From Chryseobacterium aquaeductus (lineage in GTDB: Bacteria > Bacteroidota > Bacteroidia > Flavobacteriales > Weeksellaceae): 64,000 nucleotides of DNA. This document shows, piece by piece, positions 17,781 through 27,122 of the stretch; within the stretch, counting starts at the first letter, position 1, and every line of letters begins with the position of its first letter. The notes under the pieces are model-generated. The model did not search any database. It was not told the origin of the DNA and saw only the letters and a list, made by a program, of their open reading frames with translations. The position numbers and the translations under genes are program-made. The DNA lies in assembly GCF_905175375.1 (NCBI RefSeq), contig NZ_CAJIMS010000001.1, forward strand, positions 558,001-622,000, read 5' to 3'.

Positions 17781-19142
17781 TTAATCCTGAATATATTCAG
17801 CATCCCATTCGTTACCGTCATCTCCTTTGTGACCGTCAAGTTTTATCACAAAACTTTTAGTCGGAAAATACGGTGTCAAACGAATATCTAACCAAACTCT
17901 GTCTTTATTTACTTTATCCTGCTCAAAACGAACAATTTTAAATTTCTCAATCAGTTTATCTGCACCTTTGATACCGTCTAAAAACGTTACAATTTGTTTT
18001 CTCAAATCGTCTTCGTTTCTGGCATTCCAGTTTTCGAAAGCTCTTCTGTTTAAGAAATCTAAAAGAACTTTGGTTACATAATCAAAAACACGTACAACAG
18101 AATAAGTCTGCAAACCGATATTATCTCCTGTAAACAAAGTTTTTGCAGAGAAAGCCATGATTTTTCCGTATTCGTTTACCATAGGAACCAATCCTATTTT
18201 TTCCAACTGAGAAATTTCGCTTTTCTTCAGCTCAAATTTTACGGCATCTACTTCATTGATATTACCGTGCTTTTTACCTGCAGCAACCTGAGACATTAAT
18301 GTTTTATGGATTTTTCCTGCCAATGAAGTTGATGGTGGAAGTTCTACATTTTCTTCTTCTCCTACTTCTTCAGCTCTTCCACGACCTACAAGCCAGTTAC
18401 AAGTCATGATCACATTACTTCTGTGCAATTCGCCACCTGTAAGATTTGCAGAATGGAATAAATCTACGACATCGTCCGGTTTATCAAGATTCGCAAAATC
18501 TGTAACCATCATGACTTTGTTCTCGTTACAGATTTTCGCCCACTTTTCAATCACTTTATTTGATCCCAAATACCCCGGAATCGCTAAAATTGAATAGTTA
18601 TCTCTCAAATCTAAACGATCGTAATATTGTTTAAATTCTTCTGCAACAGCATCAATAAATAAAGGATTATCTAAGTCTGACATCTGTTCCAAAGTTGCAT
18701 TCACGATACTTACGTTATCAACTTTATCGAGTTCTGTATTTTTATAGAACTGCGCAACCGTTCTGTATGAAGTTTCTAATTGACGAGCCGCATCAAGCGT
18801 ATTTTTCAGATTAGTTTTTAAATTCTGATCAGCAGCCTGCGCTTTTGTTTTGCACGTATCTGCCATTTTCTCAGCAGACTCATTGGTATTTAAAAGTTCA
18901 ACCCAAAGATTTATTTTTTGTAGCAGTTCTTTCCTTTCATCCGTTTTGTTAGAGTCATTCAGGAAAATTTCTTTTCTTGCTTTTCTGGTGGGGTTCATAT
19001 TGGCAATTCCGTCTACGACAGATTCAATAAAACCAAAACCTCCTATCTTATTTAATTCTTCAACTGGGTTTCCTTTTGGTTTTCCAGATTGTTGCTGTTG
19101 ATTATGCTGTTGACCTTCTGCAGGCTGTAATTTACTATCCAT
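17781..19142 (-). CDS. tssC: T6SS contractile sheath large subunit TssC (VipB-like)
   Basis: 453 residues. With TssB it forms the contractile sheath around the Hcp tube. The N-terminus is Gln/Pro-rich and flexible (residues 1-30). Sheath-type segments follow, such as YSILAIPGYLG, CNENKVMMVTDFANLD, NVIMTCNWLVGRGRAE, LVPMVNEYGKIMAFSAKTLFTG and, near the C-terminus, VWLDIRLTPYFPTKSFVIKLDGH. The sequence fits the Bacteroidetes subtype iii TssC family. It follows tssB by 23 bp. The remaining T6SS genes in this window lie more than 22 kb away. Confidence 0.92.
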   Translation of the reverse strand: MDSKLQPAEGQQHNQQQQSGKPKGNPVEELNKIGGFGFIESVVDGIANMNPTRKARKEIFLNDSNKTDERKELLQKINLWVELLNTNESAEKMADTCKTKAQAADQNLKTNLKNTLDAARQLETSYRTVAQFYKNTELDKVDNVSIVNATLEQMSDLDNPLFIDAVAEEFKQYYDRLDLRDNYSILAIPGYLGSNKVIEKWAKICNENKVMMVTDFANLDKPDDVVDLFHSANLTGGELHRSNVIMTCNWLVGRGRAEEVGEEENVELPPSTSLAGKIHKTLMSQVAAGKKHGNINEVDAVKFELKKSEISQLEKIGLVPMVNEYGKIMAFSAKTLFTGDNIGLQTYSVVRVFDYVTKVLLDFLNRRAFENWNARNEDDLRKQIVTFLDGIKGADKLIEKFKIVRFEQDKVNKDRVWLDIRLTPYFPTKSFVIKLDGHKGDDGNEWDAEYIQD

Positions 19143-19165
19143 AATATTTGTGTGAGGTTGTGTGA

Positions 19166-19612
19166 TTATTTTTCAAGTTCTTGTGCTACATCTTTTAGAG
19201 CTTCAATAAACGCGGCTCTTGTTTGCTCATTTTCAAGCATATTGCGCAAGATTTTGTTGGTTTTTAGCTGGCGTACAATTTTATTATATTGCTCGTGCTC
19301 CATACTTAGCTGCTGAAGATAATCTGATTTCTGAACAAGATTTTTGGGAGTGAAGTCTGCAAGATTCTGAAAACGAAACTCTTCTTCTACGACATTTCCG
19401 TCTTCCGTCTCGTGCTGTACAGCAACGGATGGCTGAAAATGCCTGAAAACGTCATCAACAGTTTTCAGACCGGTAACAATTTCCGGAACATAGGTTTCGT
19501 CGGTAGTAAGCTGGCTTACGATGAGCGATTTGTTTTCCTGAATTTCCTGGATAGCTTCATTAGCGTCAACTTTGACTTCGTTACCGCCAACGCCATAATT
19601 AAACATTGCCAT
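19166..19612 (-). CDS. tssB: T6SS contractile sheath small subunit TssB (VipA-like)
   Basis: 148 residues, the size of Bacteroidetes TssB. It carries FNYGVGGNEVKVDANEAIQEI at the N-terminus, the sheath-handshake region TVDDVFRHFQPSV and a helical C-terminus (LRNMLENEQTRAAFIEALKDVAQEL). It is the first gene of a two-gene tssB-tssC unit. Its leader has AATCACAA at 19625-19632 (reverse strand), the same octamer found before vgrG, the first membrane-protein gene and the divergent regulator. Confidence 0.93.
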   Translation of the reverse strand: MAMFNYGVGGNEVKVDANEAIQEIQENKSLIVSQLTTDETYVPEIVTGLKTVDDVFRHFQPSVAVQHETEDGNVVEEEFRFQNLADFTPKNLVQKSDYLQQLSMEHEQYNKIVRQLKTNKILRNMLENEQTRAAFIEALKDVAQELEK

Positions 19613-19807
19613 ATTATTATTTTTTTGTGATTGATGATTTTGGTTTGGATGAGCAAATTTTTGACCAATCCATTGTTTAAATTTATAAAAAAACTACAAC
19701 ATACAAAATTTTGCAACGATTTTTATTCAAATAAAACAATATTACCATAGATAATTTAATAATAACTTATTTTTTTTGATGAGTCTAATGTATGAACAAT
19801 AAATAAA

Positions 19808-19831
19808 AAAACGCATCAAAAGATGCGTTTT
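19808..19831. terminator. Terminator after the first M13 peptidase gene
   Basis: A 10-bp stem AAAACGCATC/GATGCGTTTT with loop AAAA lies 24 bp past the stop codon at 19855 (-). Confidence 0.85.
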
Positions 19832-19854
19832 CTATATTAAGGATTTAATAATTT

Positions 19855-21951
19855 TTACCAGATTTTTATTCTGTCTTCTGGCGCTTTATAGAGTTTGTCT
19901 CCCGGTTTTATATCAAAAGCTTTGATAAAAGAATCTTGATTAATAAGTGGCCCGAAAGCTCTGAAATATCCCGGTGAATGCGAATCTGTCTTTACCTGAT
20001 TCGTCATATATTGATCCGTAGACTTGGTTCTCCAGACCGTTGCCCAACTCATAAAAAATCTCTGATCCTGATTAAATCCACTGATTAATCCCGGATTTCC
20101 TTTGTCTTTCAGATACATTTGAAGCGCATCGTATGCAACTGCTACTCCACCCAAATCACCAATATTTTCTCCACTTGTGAATTTTCCGTTGATAAAACTT
20201 CCTTTCACAGGCTCGTAAGCATTGTATTGAGCAGCCAATTGCCCAACTTTTGCGTCGAAGTTTTTACGATCTTGCTCTGTCCACCAATTATTTAAGTTTC
20301 CATCACCGTCGAATCTCGATCCGCTGTCATCAAATCCGTGAGAAATTTCGTGACCGATTACGGCGCCAATTCCACCAAAATTTACTGCTGCATCTGCTTT
20401 AGGATTGTAAAACGGAGGCTGAAGAATCGCTGCCGGGAAAACAATTTCGTTATTTGAACCGCTGTAATAGGCGTTTACGGTTTGTGGAGACATTCCCCAC
20501 TCTGTTTTGTCGACAGGTTTTCCTACTTTTTCTAAACTTTTTTGATATTGCCAAGCCGAAACATTCTGTAAGTTTGAATATAAAGTTGCACCTTGAGCCG
20601 GAGCTTCCACTTGTAATTTAGAATAATCTTTCCATTGATCAGGATAAGCAATCTTCACTGTGAATTTTGAAAGTTTTTCCTGAGCTTTTACTTTGGTTTC
20701 CGGAGACATCCAATCCATCTCATCAATATGGTTTTTGAATGATTTTAAAATGTAATCGATATACATTTCCATTTGTTCTTTAGATTCCGGAGTGAAATAT
20801 TCATCCATATATAATTTTCCGAAAGCTTCACCTAAAACACCATTGACCAAAGCTAAACCTCGTTTATCCATTGCTCTTTGTTCTTTTTGACCCTGAAGAT
20901 ATTTAGAATAAAAATCAAAGCGGATATTATCTAAACTTTCACCCAAATTGCTTGCATTACCATTGATCACATGATATTTGAGATAATCTTTCAGCAACGG
21001 AAGGTTTTTCTGATTGATAAACTGATCCATATTCTGGTAGTATTTCAGTTCACCTACGATCACCTTATCTGTATTTACACCTGCATCTTTTAGATATTTT
21101 GAAAGGTTTATATTTTTTACTAAACCTGACAATTCAGATACATTTTTAGGATTATATCTTAAATTGGCATCTCTGTTTTGCTCTAAAGTCAATAAATAAT
21201 TTGCCAGTTGCTTTTCAAAATCGACAACATTTTTTGCTGCAGTATCAGAATTTTTATATCCTAAAACTCCAAATAACTGACTCACATATTTTTGATATTC
21301 TGCTAAAGTCTTTGTATTAGATTCACTCACCTTTTGGTAATAATCTCTTCCCAAACCTAGATCCGGACCACCAAGATATACCGCATTCATCTTAGAATTC
21401 TTCATATCTGCACCAACTCTCCAACCGTAGAAAGAATTATCTCCTAATTGCGTTGCTTCAAGAAGATATTTTTGTAGGTCATTCACATTTTTAATGGCAT
21501 CAATTTTTGCCAAATCAGATTTAATCGGGCTGATTCCGTCTGCATTTCTTTTTTCAACATCCATAAATGAAGCGTACAGATTTTGGATTTTCTGACCTTC
21601 GGAACCTTCGTCGTATTTTTCAGTTAAAATTTTGTTTAAAATACTCAAAGACGCATCATCCACATTTTCTCTCAACGCATTAAAAGATCCCCAACTTGCT
21701 TTATCAGAAGGAATCTGAGTTGTTTTCACCCAATTTCCGTTTACAAAACTGAAGAAATCATCCTGCGGACGAACAGTAGTGTCCATATAAGATAGATTAA
21801 TTCCCTCTTCTTTAGCTTCTAATTTCACGGAGTCTGATTTTGCTGTGATAGCTGTTTCTGCTTTTGGAGTTTTAAGAGTTTGTCTTGTTCCACAAGAATT
21901 TAAAAACACAATACCTGAAAATGCAAGTGCTGCAATATTTATCTTTTTCAT
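19855..21951 (-). CDS. M13-family zinc metallopeptidase (PepO/neprilysin-like), lipoprotein
   Basis: 698 residues. A lipobox (SGIVFLNSC) makes it a probable lipoprotein. Gluzincin motifs are intact: HEISH inside GAVIGHEISHGFDDSG, then EN-IGDLGGVAVAYDAL with the third zinc ligand and the Asp. The C-terminal signature is KTDSHSPGYFRAFGPL and it ends PEDRIKIW. Such enzymes cleave small peptides in the periplasm. It is a close paralogue of the next gene, in tandem and with the same orientation. Confidence 0.93.
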   Translation of the reverse strand: MKKINIAALAFSGIVFLNSCGTRQTLKTPKAETAITAKSDSVKLEAKEEGINLSYMDTTVRPQDDFFSFVNGNWVKTTQIPSDKASWGSFNALRENVDDASLSILNKILTEKYDEGSEGQKIQNLYASFMDVEKRNADGISPIKSDLAKIDAIKNVNDLQKYLLEATQLGDNSFYGWRVGADMKNSKMNAVYLGGPDLGLGRDYYQKVSESNTKTLAEYQKYVSQLFGVLGYKNSDTAAKNVVDFEKQLANYLLTLEQNRDANLRYNPKNVSELSGLVKNINLSKYLKDAGVNTDKVIVGELKYYQNMDQFINQKNLPLLKDYLKYHVINGNASNLGESLDNIRFDFYSKYLQGQKEQRAMDKRGLALVNGVLGEAFGKLYMDEYFTPESKEQMEMYIDYILKSFKNHIDEMDWMSPETKVKAQEKLSKFTVKIAYPDQWKDYSKLQVEAPAQGATLYSNLQNVSAWQYQKSLEKVGKPVDKTEWGMSPQTVNAYYSGSNNEIVFPAAILQPPFYNPKADAAVNFGGIGAVIGHEISHGFDDSGSRFDGDGNLNNWWTEQDRKNFDAKVGQLAAQYNAYEPVKGSFINGKFTSGENIGDLGGVAVAYDALQMYLKDKGNPGLISGFNQDQRFFMSWATVWRTKSTDQYMTNQVKTDSHSPGYFRAFGPLINQDSFIKAFDIKPGDKLYKAPEDRIKIW

Positions 21952-22043
21952 TAAATTAATTTTGATTGGTAAAACAGTTTGATCAAATATAGCAAATTAT
22001 GTTAAATCAATTTTGTGCGTTTTTTAAATTTTTACAAAATAAA

Positions 22044-22067
22044 AAACCGCTCATTTCTGAACGGTTT
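22044..22067. terminator. Terminator between the M13 genes
   Basis: A stem AAACCG/CGGTTT, extended by TCA/TGA around a short loop, lies just past the stop of the upstream M13 gene (22077, -). The downstream M13 gene therefore probably has its own promoter. Confidence 0.7.
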
Positions 22068-22076
22068 CGATTATGA

Positions 22077-24131
22077 TTACCAGATTTTAATTCTTTCTTC
22101 CGGTTTTTTGTATAATTTGTCACCAGGTTTGACATCAAATGCTTTGTAGAAAGCATCAACGTTTGTCAACGGACCAAAACTTCTGAAATATCCAGGAGAA
22201 TGCGGGTCTGTTTTCACTTGGTTCACCATGTATTTTTCACTTGATAAAGTTCTCCAAACTGTTGCCCAGCTTAGGAAAAATCTCTGATCTTGCGTGTAAC
22301 CACTGATTACACCAGGATTTCCTTTATCTTTCAAATACATTTGAAGTGCATCGTAAGCAATGTTTACACCACCTAAATCAGCGATATTTTCACCGTTTGT
22401 AAAAGTTCCGTTCACGAAAGTTCCTTTTACCGGCTCATACTTATCATATTGTGCTGCCAGAGCTTTTGTTGCTTTTTCGAAATTGGCTTTATCTTCAGGA
22501 GTCCACCAGTCAACCAAGTTTCCTTCTGCGTCAAACTGAGCACCTGAATCATCAAATCCGTGGCTGATTTCGTGACCGATAACGGCGCCGATTCCACCAA
22601 AATTAACAGCTGCATCAGCTTTAGGATTAAAGAAAGGCGGCTGAAGAATCGCAGCAGGGAAAACGATCTCGTTGTATACCGGATTGTAATATGCATTCAC
22701 AGTTTGCGGAGTCATTCCCCATTCTGTTTTATCTACAGGTTTTCCGATTTTTGCCAAATCTTTATTATACTGCCATTCAGCAATATTCTGCAGGTTTGCA
22801 TATAGGTTTCCACCTTGAGATTCCGGAGTAATGTTTAGTTTAGAATAATCTTTCCAAGTGTCCGGATAAGCAACTTTTACTGTAAATTTATTCAGTTTGG
22901 TCATTGCTTTTTCTTTCGTTGTAGAAGACATCCACGTCAATCCGTTGATATGAACTGCGAAACTCTTCTTTAAGTAATCAATCAATTCCACCATCTGAGC
23001 TTTAGCTTCAGCAGGAAAATATTTCTCAACATATAATTTACCAAAAGCTTCACCCAAAGAACCGTTGATCAACTCATAACCTCTTTTGTTCAAAGCTCTC
23101 TGCTCTTGCTGACCTCTTAAATATTTACCATAAAAAGCAAATTTTGTATCACCCAACTTTTCGCTTAAATAAGAAGCTCCACCGTTGATCATGTGAAATT
23201 TCAGATAATCTTTGATAACCGGAAGATTTTTCTCACTTACCAACTGATCGAAGTTTTTATAGTAACCTAACTCACCGATGATCACTCTGTCTGTATTTAC
23301 TCCCGCTTTTTTCAGATAAGCCGGAAGGTCAACATTTTTCACCAATGTCTTCAGCTCAGACAATGTTTTTGGATTATACTGAAGTGTATTATCACGACTT
23401 TGCTCGTTTGTAAGCAAATGTTTAGCAATACTTTTTTCGTAATCTACCACACCTTTTGCAGCTGCGTCAGCATTTTTGTAACCCAATTCTGTCAGCATTG
23501 ATGCAACATACTTTTGGTATTCTGCCAATGCTTCCGTATTTTTCACATCTACTTTTTGGTAGTAATCTCTTCCCATTCCCAATGAAGCGTCACCAAGGTA
23601 AACTGCATTCATATTAGAATCTTTAAGATCTGAATAAACTCCCCAACTGTAAAAAGTATTGTCGCCATCTTTAGTTACAGAAGCCAGATAATTCTGTAAA
23701 TCTGTAAGATTTTTTATTGCATCAATTTTATTGATGTTTGCCTGAATTGGTTTTATTCCGTCTGCATTTCTCTTCTGCATATTCATGTACGTAGCGTACA
23801 GATCCTGAATTTTTTTACCTTCACTTCCGTCTGCAAATTTATCTTTCAGAAGAGAATTTAAAATCGTCATCGAGTTGTTGTCTGTATCATCAGCCAATTT
23901 GTTGAAACTTCCCCAAGTTGGTTTATCAGAAGGAATTTTAGCAGTTTTCATCCAGGTTCCGCTCACATAATTGTAGAAATCATCTTGCGGACGTACAGAT
24001 TTATCCATCAAACTGATGTCTAATCCTGTATCAGTAGTAGATACTGATTTTGTTGATGTAGCCTGAGCGTTCAGCGTATTTTGCGAACAAACTCCTGCTA
24101 ATAAAAACAAAGAAAGGGTTAATTTTTTCAT
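22077..24131 (-). CDS. M13-family zinc metallopeptidase, secreted
   Basis: 684 residues. An ordinary signal peptide (LSLFLLAGVCSQNTLNAQ) contrasts with the lipoprotein signal of its tandem paralogue. Zinc motif HEISH (GAVIGHEISHGFDDSG), ENIADLGGVNIAYDAL and KTDPHSPGYFRSFGPL are all intact. The C-terminus PEERIKIW matches its neighbour. The two proteins are similar along their whole length, so an old gene duplication is the simplest explanation. Confidence 0.93.
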   Translation of the reverse strand: MKKLTLSLFLLAGVCSQNTLNAQATSTKSVSTTDTGLDISLMDKSVRPQDDFYNYVSGTWMKTAKIPSDKPTWGSFNKLADDTDNNSMTILNSLLKDKFADGSEGKKIQDLYATYMNMQKRNADGIKPIQANINKIDAIKNLTDLQNYLASVTKDGDNTFYSWGVYSDLKDSNMNAVYLGDASLGMGRDYYQKVDVKNTEALAEYQKYVASMLTELGYKNADAAAKGVVDYEKSIAKHLLTNEQSRDNTLQYNPKTLSELKTLVKNVDLPAYLKKAGVNTDRVIIGELGYYKNFDQLVSEKNLPVIKDYLKFHMINGGASYLSEKLGDTKFAFYGKYLRGQQEQRALNKRGYELINGSLGEAFGKLYVEKYFPAEAKAQMVELIDYLKKSFAVHINGLTWMSSTTKEKAMTKLNKFTVKVAYPDTWKDYSKLNITPESQGGNLYANLQNIAEWQYNKDLAKIGKPVDKTEWGMTPQTVNAYYNPVYNEIVFPAAILQPPFFNPKADAAVNFGGIGAVIGHEISHGFDDSGAQFDAEGNLVDWWTPEDKANFEKATKALAAQYDKYEPVKGTFVNGTFTNGENIADLGGVNIAYDALQMYLKDKGNPGVISGYTQDQRFFLSWATVWRTLSSEKYMVNQVKTDPHSPGYFRSFGPLTNVDAFYKAFDVKPGDKLYKKPEERIKIW

Positions 24132-24320
24132 ATAGAAACTTTTTATTTTTTAAATCTAAAGCAATCGGCAATGTTTTTTTGATTCTTATTCCCTGTAAAA
24201 CGTAGCAAATTGATTGTAATAATAATTTATATGATAAGTATATCTAATTTAAGTTTTGTTACGGTAAAGTTAATTTATTTTACAAATTGAATTTTCGTGA
24301 AAACAATAATTGAATTTTTA

Positions 24321-25571
24321 TTATTTACCAATTAAAATCCCCACCAGATCCTGAAGAATCTTCTGCGAAACAAAATAAATAAAATCTTTTCTTTCCAAAT
24401 GCGGAAGATAAAGTTTAAAAGTTTCAGATTCGTTTTTCACTTTGATGGTGTAGTAAACCAATCCTACATCTTTACCGTCTTCACCTTTTCCTGGACCCGC
24501 AACTCCTGTGCTGGAAAGAGAAATATCTGTTTTAAATACACTCTGACAACCATCTGCCATCTCGCGCGAGACCTCACGGCTAACGACAGTGAATCTTTCA
24601 ATAGTGCCTTCAGAAACATGTAGAATATCTGTCTTTTTTTGTGTAGCATATGCAACAATACCTCCGATAAAATATTTTGAACTTCCCGGATTTGATGTTA
24701 ACAACTGAGCCAATTCTCCGCCAGTGCAACTTTCTGCTGTTGAGATAGTAAGTTCTTTTTCATTTAAAATTTCACCTAAGATTTTCTCTATTTTATCTTC
24801 ATGCGTTGCAATAATATTTTCTCCAATGATGGGAAACAATTTTTGAATTTCGTTTTCTAACTGATTTTGCAGAAACTCTTCATCAATTCCCGTTGCCGTA
24901 AGTCTCAGTTTTACTCTGGTTCCTACCGGAAGATAAGATAAAGCTAAGTTTGCGGGTAAAGCAAGTTCCCAATCTTCAATCTGGTCTGCCAAAATACTTT
25001 CGGGAATTCCGACAACTGAGACTATTCTGGTTGTAAGATAATTCAGACTAAACTTATCTTTTAAATAAGGAATAATTTGATCTTTTATCAAAGGTTTTAC
25101 TTCGTAAGGAACGCCAGGCAGACTGAAAGATAATTTCCCGTCTTGTTCCATCATCATACAAGGTGCTGTTCCGTAATGATTTTGAAAAACGGTTGATTTT
25201 GTTGGTACAAAAGCCTGTTCGCGGTTTCTTTCTAAAATTTCTATTCTTCCACGTTTTTCCATGTAGGCTTTAAGATGTTCAAAAGTAACTTCGTCCAAAG
25301 CAATTTCATCATCAAAAAATTCCGCCAACGCTTTCTTGGTTTTATCATCTCTAGTCGGTCCCAAACCTCCGGTTGTGATAACCAAATCACCGATTTCAAA
25401 AGCTGATTTCAATGTATTTTTAATGATTTCAATTTCGTCTGAAATGGTAAAAATCTGCACTACTTTGATTCCGATATTTTTGAGTTCTGTAGCGATGAAA
25501 TTTGAGTTGGTATCTACAGTATTTCCGGAAAGAATTTCATCACCAATGGTGATAAGAACAGCATTTTGCAT
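24321..25571 (-). CDS. CinA-family protein (MoaB-like domain plus NMN deamidase domain)
   Basis: About 416 residues from the ATG at 25569-25571 (MQNAVLITIGDEILSGNTVDTN). The frame extends 40 codons further, but that part is not CinA-like. The N-terminal molybdopterin-binding fold has LVITTGGLGPTRDD. The C-terminal PncC-type domain has TAESCTGGELAQLLTSNPGSS and SLSSTGVAGPGKGEDGKDVGLVYY. CinA proteins hydrolyse NMN and some act on ADP-ribose, in pyridine-nucleotide salvage. The gene is monocistronic as far as can be seen. Confidence 0.93.
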   Translation of the reverse strand: MQNAVLITIGDEILSGNTVDTNSNFIATELKNIGIKVVQIFTISDEIEIIKNTLKSAFEIGDLVITTGGLGPTRDDKTKKALAEFFDDEIALDEVTFEHLKAYMEKRGRIEILERNREQAFVPTKSTVFQNHYGTAPCMMMEQDGKLSFSLPGVPYEVKPLIKDQIIPYLKDKFSLNYLTTRIVSVVGIPESILADQIEDWELALPANLALSYLPVGTRVKLRLTATGIDEEFLQNQLENEIQKLFPIIGENIIATHEDKIEKILGEILNEKELTISTAESCTGGELAQLLTSNPGSSKYFIGGIVAYATQKKTDILHVSEGTIERFTVVSREVSREMADGCQSVFKTDISLSSTGVAGPGKGEDGKDVGLVYYTIKVKNESETFKLYLPHLERKDFIYFVSQKILQDLVGILIGK

Positions 25572-25847
25572 GGGTTTAATTTTGAATAAATTACTTACAA
25601 ATGACGTGAAAATCTTTGTAGCAAACAAAAGAAAATGATTTTTTATATCTTTGGTTGAGTATGCGATATTTTTTAACCACAAAAGAGGCAAAAGATGTAG
25701 ATGTAATTTTTTAAGTTTCCAAAAGCCAACAAAACAAATTTTAAAATCAAGATTTACATTTTGTAAACTTTTGAACTTTTATTTTCAAGAATTTCTTTTG
25801 ATACTTTTGCGGTAACAAAATTATATACAGCCACAAAAAGAAATAAT

Positions 25848-26324
25848 ATGACTAAATATGATGACGCTTCGTGGCATTGCGGTGAAGATTTCCCAAAAGG
25901 ACTTCCCGAGAAAAACAGCGCAACACACACCGGAATGTTTCTCAACTGGTGCATGAACAATAATTTACATTCTCAAGAATTAAAAGAAGCCTGCGAAAAT
26001 GAAATTGAAAGCCTGAAAAGACGTGAAATAACCGGAGCAGATTTTGTGATTAATGCTTTAGACGGAAAATTTTCTGAGCATGATCTTAATGATTTTGGAA
26101 ATGCTTTCTCCAAAGATTATTATGTTGATGAGACAGATTTCGCAGATAAATTCAGTTCGTTTGCTACAGATTACATTAATATTTTCGACAGTCTAGCCGA
26201 AGAACGCGATTTTGAATATGAAACTTTTTATCATATCGAAGACACGTACGCAAACTATGATTTGATGAAGCAGATTATTGATCATCGTTTTTTGGAATGG
26301 AAAAAATATAGAAATTTGAATTAA
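25848..26324 (+). CDS. Conserved protein of unknown function (DUF7832-like)
   Basis: 158 residues, soluble, acidic. The opening YDDASWHCGEDFPKGLPEKNSATHTGMFLNWCMNN is a recognisable conserved block. The rest is helical and ends FLEWKKYRNLN. I recall this family from contact-dependent toxin/immunity neighbourhoods, but that is memory, not evidence here. A TACTTTTG -7 element is at 25802-25809. The gene stands alone between cinA and the lipocalin gene. Confidence 0.7.
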   Translation: MTKYDDASWHCGEDFPKGLPEKNSATHTGMFLNWCMNNNLHSQELKEACENEIESLKRREITGADFVINALDGKFSEHDLNDFGNAFSKDYYVDETDFADKFSSFATDYINIFDSLAEERDFEYETFYHIEDTYANYDLMKQIIDHRFLEWKKYRNLN

Positions 26325-26339
26325 ATCTAGCGATAAAAA

Positions 26340-26372
26340 AAACCTAACAGGTTTTAAAAATCTGTTAGGTTT
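26340..26372. terminator. Bidirectional terminator
   Basis: A perfect 11-bp stem AAACCTAACAG/CTGTTAGGTTT lies between convergent genes ending at 26324 (+) and 26392 (-). Confidence 0.88.
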
Positions 26373-26391
26373 GAATTAGTCGCAATTACGA

Positions 26392-26931
26392 TTAGTTATG
26401 TTTTACCCATATTAAATCATCCGTTTTATATCCAAGCTTTTGTGCTTTTGCTAAAAATCGTTCTCTGATGCTGTTTGGAATTTCTTTATTTCTTGATAAA
26501 ATCCAGATGTACTTTGTGCTGTTTCCGACAACCAAAGCGTTTTGATAATCGTCGTCAATATCGATCACATTATAACCAGCCCAGATTGGTTTGAAAAAAG
26601 AAACTTTCAGCCTTGCTTCAGATTTATCATTTACAAATCTTGCTTCACCGACAGATTCTTTCCATTCTTTTTTCACATAATTATAACCTCCATTTTTCAC
26701 TTTTATTGTTCCGTCTGAATTGAGAGAATAATTTGCGGTTACATTATCCAGATTTTTTTCAAATTTATAATCGAAACGTGCGATTTCGTACCATTTTCCG
26801 AGATATTTTTCTGAATTAAAATTTTTAACAGCAGTTGCACCTTTCGGAATACCGACCGAACAGGAATTGAATAGTAATAATCCGATAATACCTAAAGAAA
26901 CGGGAATAGTAATTTTTTGAAACGTTTTCAT
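26392..26931 (-). CDS. Lipocalin family lipoprotein (Blc-like)
   Basis: 179 residues. The lipobox LLLFNSC is followed by the lipocalin motif YLGKWYEIARFDYKFEKNLDNVTANYSL. A second strand motif, NALVVGNSTKYIWILSRNKEIP, is typical of bacterial lipocalins of the Blc type. They bind lipids at the outer membrane. The gene has a convergent neighbour and a bidirectional terminator. Confidence 0.9.
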   Translation of the reverse strand: MKTFQKITIPVSLGIIGLLLFNSCSVGIPKGATAVKNFNSEKYLGKWYEIARFDYKFEKNLDNVTANYSLNSDGTIKVKNGGYNYVKKEWKESVGEARFVNDKSEARLKVSFFKPIWAGYNVIDIDDDYQNALVVGNSTKYIWILSRNKEIPNSIRERFLAKAQKLGYKTDDLIWVKHN

Positions 26932-26980
26932 AATACTAAGTTTTGTGTAAAAGAAAATTCAAAAATGATGCCTTTTAATT

Positions 26981-27111
26981 TTAAACCATTAAGGTCTATT
27001 AAGAAGTTGAGAATAGTTAAGTTGAGCTTCACTTTAAGCATGATTCTTAATAAAAATCTATTTTATTTTACTTATTGAAACTTAACTTCTTAAATATTCT
27101 TAATGGTTTAA
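26981..27111. repeat. Imperfect long inverted repeat (foldback element)
   Basis: The left arm, beginning TTAAACCATTAAG (26981-26993) and continuing TTAAGAAGTT, pairs with the right arm ending in CTTAATGGTTTAA (27099-27111). The arms are about 35-45 nt and the centre about 50 nt. It fills the gap between the lipocalin and LytTR genes. It could be a small non-autonomous element or a large terminator-like structure. Confidence 0.6.
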
Positions 27112-27122
27112 TTTTTTAAATC

